Of a DNA stretch of 64,000 bases, positions 58,831 to 64,000 are shown piece by piece. The stretch is taken from assembly GCF_014698965.1 (NCBI RefSeq), contig NZ_JACXAE010000110.1, positions 186,001 to 250,000 on the forward strand, in the 5' to 3' direction. A program made the position numbers and the translations under genes. Under the pieces are notes generated by a model, which did no database searches, was not told the DNA's origin, and saw nothing but the letters and a program-made list of their open reading frames with translations. This DNA comes from Iningainema tapete BLCC-T55 (GTDB taxonomy: Bacteria; Cyanobacteriota; Cyanobacteriia; Cyanobacteriales; Nostocaceae). Numbering within the stretch: position 1 is the stretch's first letter; every line of letters starts with the position of its first letter.

Positions 58831-61392
58831 ATGACTCTAAATCGGCTGGTTGATTCTGGACAGCCACTCCCACCACCCTCTGACATACAGAGAACTACCT
58901 TTTCTTTGGATGGGGTAGCACGTTTTGTTTGCAACACATGGGATGAGGTGTTGGCAGCACAAGCAGGTGGTCAGTTTGATGCGATCGTCATTGGTTCGGG
59001 TATGTATGGCGCGTATTGTGCGTCTAAGCTGTTTGAATTTGGCGAACAATTACCGAATTCACAAGATCGTCCACGCATTCTGGTATTGGAATCAGGACCT
59101 TTCTTAATCAGCGAACATTTCCAAAATCTCACTCGTGTTGGTCCTTTGTTCGACGTCGTTAACGAAACACTGGTTGAAGATGGGCAGAAAAACATCGTTG
59201 AACCAGATAGTTATTCCAATCACCATAACTTTAATATGCATCACCGTTGTGTGGGTGGTAAGTCCTTGTTTTGGGGCGGTTGGACGCCACGTTTGACTCA
59301 AGAAGATTTGCAGCAGTGGCCGAACGAAGTGGTGGAGTATCTGCAACTCAAGGATCAAACTGACGGCTATGAATTTGTAGAGCGTGAAATTGGTACTTGG
59401 CCTCCGGCAGACTTTATTAACGGCGAACTGTTTAATATCCTCAAGGGTCGTGCTAAAGATACACTCCAACAGCAGCGCGATCGCCTAGCTTCCCTCCAAG
59501 AAGTGCAAGATCCGCCCATTGCTGTTATGGGCAGTGCGCCTGGTTCTGGCTTGTTCAGTATGGATAAGTTCAGCAGTCTGCCTCTACTGCTTGATGCTAT
59601 TCGTCGAGACAATGATAACAACGGTGCTAACAATGATCGGCGACGACTGTTCTTAGTCCCCAATGTTGAGGTTCTCAAGTTAGAAACTATCAACGGTGTT
59701 GTTCGCCAAATAGTAGTAGCCCTTAAAGACCCGTTTGATCGCGACAATAAAAGTAAAGCCCGTGTAGTGCGTCTGAATGTTAGTCCTAGTGCTGCAGTAG
59801 TAATTGCAGGCAATACTATCAACTCTACACGACTAGCATTAAACTCATTCCCACGTCCTCAACAGCTAGCACCAAATGGTGAGTTAATGGGACGCAATCT
59901 CATGGTTCACGTCCGAGGCAACTTCATTTGGAAAGTTTCTCGCTCTGCCTTGGGTGTTCCCAACCAACTGTCCAATGAGTTACAAACTGCTGCCCTCCAC
60001 GTGAGAGGCGCAATACAAACTCAGAAGGGTCCAGGACAGTTCCACTTCCAGTTTTATGCGGCACCAAGCTTGAATGATCCAGCTTTTCCTGGCGCTCAAG
60101 GAAATCCAGAAGAGTTTCTCTACCGCATGATCCCTAACTACGATGAATACTATCGAATTCTGTCTGCCCAAACTAAAGGCACAATGGAGGGCAAAGTTGT
60201 CCTTAGCATTCGTACCTGCGGCGAAGCTTTTGGTGACAGAACTACCCCGATTGGAACTAACAAAAACGTTAGTTGGATGAGTGTTAATCCTTTCGGTGGC
60301 GAGGGTGATGATGTTTACACTAACGGTGAAAACCTGCGTGTTCCCAAAGCTTATGTGAATTTAGTGGAAATACCAGCAGATAAAGAGGTGCGTGTTGCTC
60401 AAGCTCAGGCTGCTTTTAGCTTCATTGAGGCATTAACTAATCAGCCACCAGGATCTGCCACGCAGCAAACTAATCCTAATGCGCCGATTCAGTTTATGAG
60501 CGGCGGTGAAGACGGTGTAGGTACGACATATCACGAATCAGGCACTCTATGGATGGGTACTGATTATACCCAGTCGGTTACTGATGTGAATGGTCGTTTT
60601 CACCACGTATCTAATGCTTACTGCATTGATCAGTCTATTTTCCCCACCGTTGGTTCAGCCAATCCAGTCCCCACTGGACTAGCTTTATCTCGCAAGGTTG
60701 CTCGTGCGATTATTGATCGCTACCGCGACTCTGAGGTTAAGGATGAATCAGGCTTTGAAACTCTTTATCGCGGTAACTTCAAGGCAGATGGCTGGGAAAT
60801 TGTTGCTAATGGTAGCCAGAACTTCTTTGATGTCCTAAATCAAAGTACTCCAGTGTTGGGTGCTGGTGTTGGTGATAAGAATGTCGGATTGGGTGTTCTT
60901 TGGTTTACGCGCAAAAAATTCAAGAATTTCATTCTGAAGTTGGATTGGAAAGCTTTTGATGTCGAAGCTAACGCTGGAATTTTCTTGAGAATGCCAGAAC
61001 CTAAGGAGCTTAACGATTCTTTCTATCACTCCACCACCGAAATCCAAATCGACGAACGTGGTTATGACTTTGCTAACAATATCTACGGTAGTCCTTTACA
61101 TAAGACTGGTGCAGTATACGAGGTTTTCCCTGCACAAAAATGGGCAGCAAAGGCGATAGGCGATCGCAACTCAGGTAATCCTAGCTACTGGAACAGCTAT
61201 GAAATCAGGGTGCAAGGCAATGAGATAGAAGTCAAACTCAATGGTCAATTAGTCAGTGCTGGAACCTTCCCACAACTGTTAGACTTTGCCGCCCCTAGTG
61301 ATGGTAAGAAGAAGCGTTCTGAAGGTTTTATTGGCTTGCAATGCCATACCGAAGTTGTGCAGTTCCGCAACATTCGGATTCGCGAATTGTAA
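58831..61392 (+). CDS. GMC-type FAD oxidoreductase fused to a C-terminal DUF1080 (3-keto-disaccharide hydrolase/LamG-like) domain
   Basis: FDAIVIGSGMYGAYCA; CVGGKSLFWGGWTPRL; YHESGTLWMGTD...FPTVGSANPVPTGLALSRKVARAI; C-terminal FETLYRGNFKADGWEI...NAGIFLRMPEP...STTEIQIDERGYD. Confidence 0.88.
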   Translation: MTLNRLVDSGQPLPPPSDIQRTTFSLDGVARFVCNTWDEVLAAQAGGQFDAIVIGSGMYGAYCASKLFEFGEQLPNSQDRPRILVLESGPFLISEHFQNLTRVGPLFDVVNETLVEDGQKNIVEPDSYSNHHNFNMHHRCVGGKSLFWGGWTPRLTQEDLQQWPNEVVEYLQLKDQTDGYEFVEREIGTWPPADFINGELFNILKGRAKDTLQQQRDRLASLQEVQDPPIAVMGSAPGSGLFSMDKFSSLPLLLDAIRRDNDNNGANNDRRRLFLVPNVEVLKLETINGVVRQIVVALKDPFDRDNKSKARVVRLNVSPSAAVVIAGNTINSTRLALNSFPRPQQLAPNGELMGRNLMVHVRGNFIWKVSRSALGVPNQLSNELQTAALHVRGAIQTQKGPGQFHFQFYAAPSLNDPAFPGAQGNPEEFLYRMIPNYDEYYRILSAQTKGTMEGKVVLSIRTCGEAFGDRTTPIGTNKNVSWMSVNPFGGEGDDVYTNGENLRVPKAYVNLVEIPADKEVRVAQAQAAFSFIEALTNQPPGSATQQTNPNAPIQFMSGGEDGVGTTYHESGTLWMGTDYTQSVTDVNGRFHHVSNAYCIDQSIFPTVGSANPVPTGLALSRKVARAIIDRYRDSEVKDESGFETLYRGNFKADGWEIVANGSQNFFDVLNQSTPVLGAGVGDKNVGLGVLWFTRKKFKNFILKLDWKAFDVEANAGIFLRMPEPKELNDSFYHSTTEIQIDERGYDFANNIYGSPLHKTGAVYEVFPAQKWAAKAIGDRNSGNPSYWNSYEIRVQGNEIEVKLNGQLVSAGTFPQLLDFAAPSDGKKKRSEGFIGLQCHTEVVQFRNIRIREL

Positions 61393-61401
61393 TTGCGATT
61401 T

Positions 61402-61429
61402 GTAGAGACGTTACATGTAACGTCTCTAC
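61402..61429. repeat. GTAGAGACG-type palindrome (perfect 28 bp) between the GMC and DyP genes
   Basis: GTAGAGACGTTACATGTAACGTCTCTAC. Confidence 0.9.
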
Positions 61430-61466
61430 GTTATGAACACATTTACCAATTATCAAGGAATAGAAA

Positions 61467-63413
61467 ATGCCACTAGATCTCAATTCAAACAGAGAACCAA
61501 TCGACCATACTCAACAACAATATCAAGATGTGCTTCAAGACTTACAAGGCAACATTCTTAAAGGACATGGAAGAAAACACTCTGTACACATTTTCTTCAC
61601 TTTTCCCCAAAATAATCCAAGCGCAATTAAAGCACTCAAACAATCAATTTCTCAAGTTGCCAATGATATTACATCAGCTAAAAAGCAATTGGATGATGCT
61701 GATGCATGGAGAAATCAAAAACGTGATGGTGGTGTATTAGTACACTTTTCTTTATCTTCTTCAGGTTACAGAAAACTAGGTTTACCTAATTCTAGACAAC
61801 CAAAAGGTGTCAATCTTCAAGGAAGAAAAGAAGCTAACGAAAAACAACTTCAAGATGACTACGCTAATGTCTTTCAAACAGGAATGAAGGCACGACAATA
61901 TGCACTTCTAGATCCTGCAGTTAGCAAATGGGAGCCAGGATTTCAGCGAGAAATTGATGCATTGGTCATCATTGCAGCAAATAATTTAGAAGATGTCAAG
62001 AAAAAACAAGCAGAAATTACTGACAAGCTCAAGAACAATGCTACGGTATCTGCTGTTGAACCAGGAATCGTACAACGTCGCAAATTTAATAATACTGGTG
62101 TTGAGCAAGTTGTTGAACATTTTGGCTTTACAGATGGTATTGGTCAACCACTTTTTCTCAAAAAAGATGTAGAAACAGAACAAGGTGATATCGCCAAAAA
62201 TCTTTTCCGTGCGCCACTTAATCTTGTTCTTGTTCAAGATCCCTTTGGCACACCCAATGTTAGCTTTGGTAGTTTTCTCGTCTTTCGTAAACTTGAGCAA
62301 AATGTTCAAGGATTCAAAAAAGCTGAACTTGCCCTGGCTAACGCATTAGGTATCTCTCCTCAACTAGCAGGTGCAATGGCAGTGGGACGTTTTGAAGATG
62401 GCACCCCACTGGTTGTTTCTGGCAAAGACGGAAGTAATAACCTAAATAACTTTGACTATTCTCAGGATGCTTTTGGACTAAAATGCCCATTCCAAGCGCA
62501 TCTTCGCACGACCAATCCCCGACTGGAATCGGTTAGAAAAGGTGGACCTTTTGCGCAAAGCAATGAACAGGAGCTTGGACATCGGATTGCACGACGTGGA
62601 GTCGGCTATGGTGGAGAAGTTAGTGACTTTTCCAACCTCGATAAATTGCCAACAGGTGGTGTTGGGTTGTTATTCATGTGCTTCCAGTCTGATATTTGGG
62701 AACAGTTTGAGTTTATTCAACGGTTTTGGAGCAACCATCCCAGATTCTTGGAACAAGCTATGTCCGAGTCGCGCAATGTAAAAAATAAGAATTACGACAG
62801 GACTGGGCTGGATGCTGTCAGTGGTCAAAGCCAACCAGATCAGAGCGACCCGGCGATTCAAGAAGTGCCACTGCCACCCCAAAACTGGTTAAAACAACGC
62901 GATCAACCAACCACGAAACCCGGTGTGACTTTTGCACAGTTTGTCACACTCAAGGGAGGTGAGTACTTCTTCTCACCAAGTATCAGTTTCTTGAAGAACT
63001 TGCCTAACATACCGGAAGATTTCACCCCGTCGCCAATTCAAGCACCCACACCTGCCAAAACATACGTTATACAACAAGGTGACGATCTAGCAAGGATATC
63101 TCAGAGAGCTTACGGAACTGACAGTTACTTTAATCTAATTTACAACGCTAACAAAAATGTAATTGGATCTGACCCTGGCTTGATCTTTCCTGGACAGATA
63201 GTTTACATTCCCATCCTGCCACAAAATACTACCCCCACACCAGGGCAAACGTATACTGTGCAACAAGGTGACTACCTATTCTTGATTGCTCAAAGAGCTT
63301 ACGGAGATGGCAATTTGTCCAACCTAATCTACGAGGCTAATCGAAATGTGATTGGACCTGACCCCACTATACTCTTACCCGGTCAGCAACTTTTCATTCC
63401 TTTACGACCATAA
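61467..63413 (+). CDS. DyP-type heme peroxidase with two C-terminal LysM-like domains
   Basis: LQGNILKGHGRKHSVHIFFTF; HFGFTDGIGQPLF (GxxDG); ELGHRIARRGVGYG; tandem YVIQQGDDLARISQRAYG...GLIFPGQIVYIP and YTVQQGDYLFLIAQRAYG...TILLPGQQLFIP. Confidence 0.9.
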   Translation: MPLDLNSNREPIDHTQQQYQDVLQDLQGNILKGHGRKHSVHIFFTFPQNNPSAIKALKQSISQVANDITSAKKQLDDADAWRNQKRDGGVLVHFSLSSSGYRKLGLPNSRQPKGVNLQGRKEANEKQLQDDYANVFQTGMKARQYALLDPAVSKWEPGFQREIDALVIIAANNLEDVKKKQAEITDKLKNNATVSAVEPGIVQRRKFNNTGVEQVVEHFGFTDGIGQPLFLKKDVETEQGDIAKNLFRAPLNLVLVQDPFGTPNVSFGSFLVFRKLEQNVQGFKKAELALANALGISPQLAGAMAVGRFEDGTPLVVSGKDGSNNLNNFDYSQDAFGLKCPFQAHLRTTNPRLESVRKGGPFAQSNEQELGHRIARRGVGYGGEVSDFSNLDKLPTGGVGLLFMCFQSDIWEQFEFIQRFWSNHPRFLEQAMSESRNVKNKNYDRTGLDAVSGQSQPDQSDPAIQEVPLPPQNWLKQRDQPTTKPGVTFAQFVTLKGGEYFFSPSISFLKNLPNIPEDFTPSPIQAPTPAKTYVIQQGDDLARISQRAYGTDSYFNLIYNANKNVIGSDPGLIFPGQIVYIPILPQNTTPTPGQTYTVQQGDYLFLIAQRAYGDGNLSNLIYEANRNVIGPDPTILLPGQQLFIPLRP

Positions 63414-64000
63414 AACAGTTCTTCGGGTGGGCAATGCCCACCCTGCAACTAAAGTAGAGAGGGCAAGATGCCTATCCCACTCTCAAAGATTATTGATAGA
63501 TTCACATTTTTACAATTGAACAGTGAGCTTCATTGCTCTAGAATTTCTTTGAATTGCGCTGGGGTAATAATTGAAATACCCCTAAGGAGAACTAAGTAAG
63601 CTACTAATAAACACGTTAGTGTTAAAGACGACTTTCAACGGAAGAATCCTTGTCAGTAAATTCATCATTCAAGGCCAATATCTGAAGACAGAATTTCATC
63701 AGTTAAGCCATTGTCTCTGGCTTCTTTATTAATGTCTTTCACAAGTGTCTTTAGTTTTTGCGCACGCCACTGCCTATACTCGTTGAATTCGTTGTCTGTA
63801 AATTACAATACATTTATATTTAGTGAAAACACTAATAATTTTCTTTTCGGAACGTCAACTAAAATGTTACCTAAATATCAAAATTAATAACATCTTAATA
63901 ATTAATTAATAGCAGGTTGATAGGTTAGTCTTGTTACATTTAGCTGGGTTTCATACCAAATTAGTTGACTATGATCCGGCTTTAATCGGTGAATATTTCC

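Noticed and set aside
59104-59822. Antisense ORFs 59104-59469 and 59367-59822 inside the GMC gene
   Set aside because: Fully embedded opposite a strong conserved CDS, with no recognisable motifs; by-products of codon composition.
1-64000. GCGATCGC octamers as specific regulatory sites
   Set aside because: They are the known HIP1 repeat, scattered in genes and intergenic DNA alike; used only as evidence for a cyanobacterial host.
1-64000. rRNA or tRNA genes, prophage or transposase genes
   Set aside because: None could be recognised by eye; a tRNAscan/Infernal run would be needed to exclude small RNA genes.

Overview
This 64-kb window looks like the chromosome of a filamentous (Nostocales-type) cyanobacterium. 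Evidence is the many GCGATCGC (HIP1) octamers, heptamer-type tandem repeats between genes, and the gene families present. I worked by eye from the sequence and the ORF track, with no database searches. Housekeeping blocks: ctaB 3' end; a sulfur/cysteine/soft-metal region (ferredoxin-MBL hydrolase, rhodanese, cysE, Rrf2 regulator, three CadD-like transporters, LysR, TauE); a Zn/Mn ABC transporter; ppsA; recG; rsgA-tusA-dnaJ-dnaK-grpE; pilB-pilT-pilC. Accessory parts: (1) a module at 3.0-5.5 kb encoding a P-loop-less ParA-like segment fused to a STAND/AAA-type NTPase; (2) an m5C methyltransferase/restriction enzyme pair followed by a putative metallopeptidase toxin/immunity pair lying between two copies of a pmt 3' end; (3) a 33-43 kb block of alpha/beta hydrolases, a TerB-like protein, a KGGVGR-type ParA ATPase with a small partner, and a dynamin-like GTPase; (4) a GMC oxidoreductase-DUF1080 gene followed by a DyP peroxidase with two LysM repeats. 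The strongest leads are: (a) the small-partner + KGGVGR-ATPase pair at 38.5-39.8 kb, whose two parts appear in the same order as one fused polypeptide at 3.35-5.47 kb, 33 kb away; (b) the GMC/DyP-LysM pair; (c) the toxin/immunity cassette at the duplicated pmt end; (d) a family of GTAGAGACG...CGTCTCTAC palindromes with changing but self-complementary cores, some supplying stop codons or lying in frame inside conserved genes.
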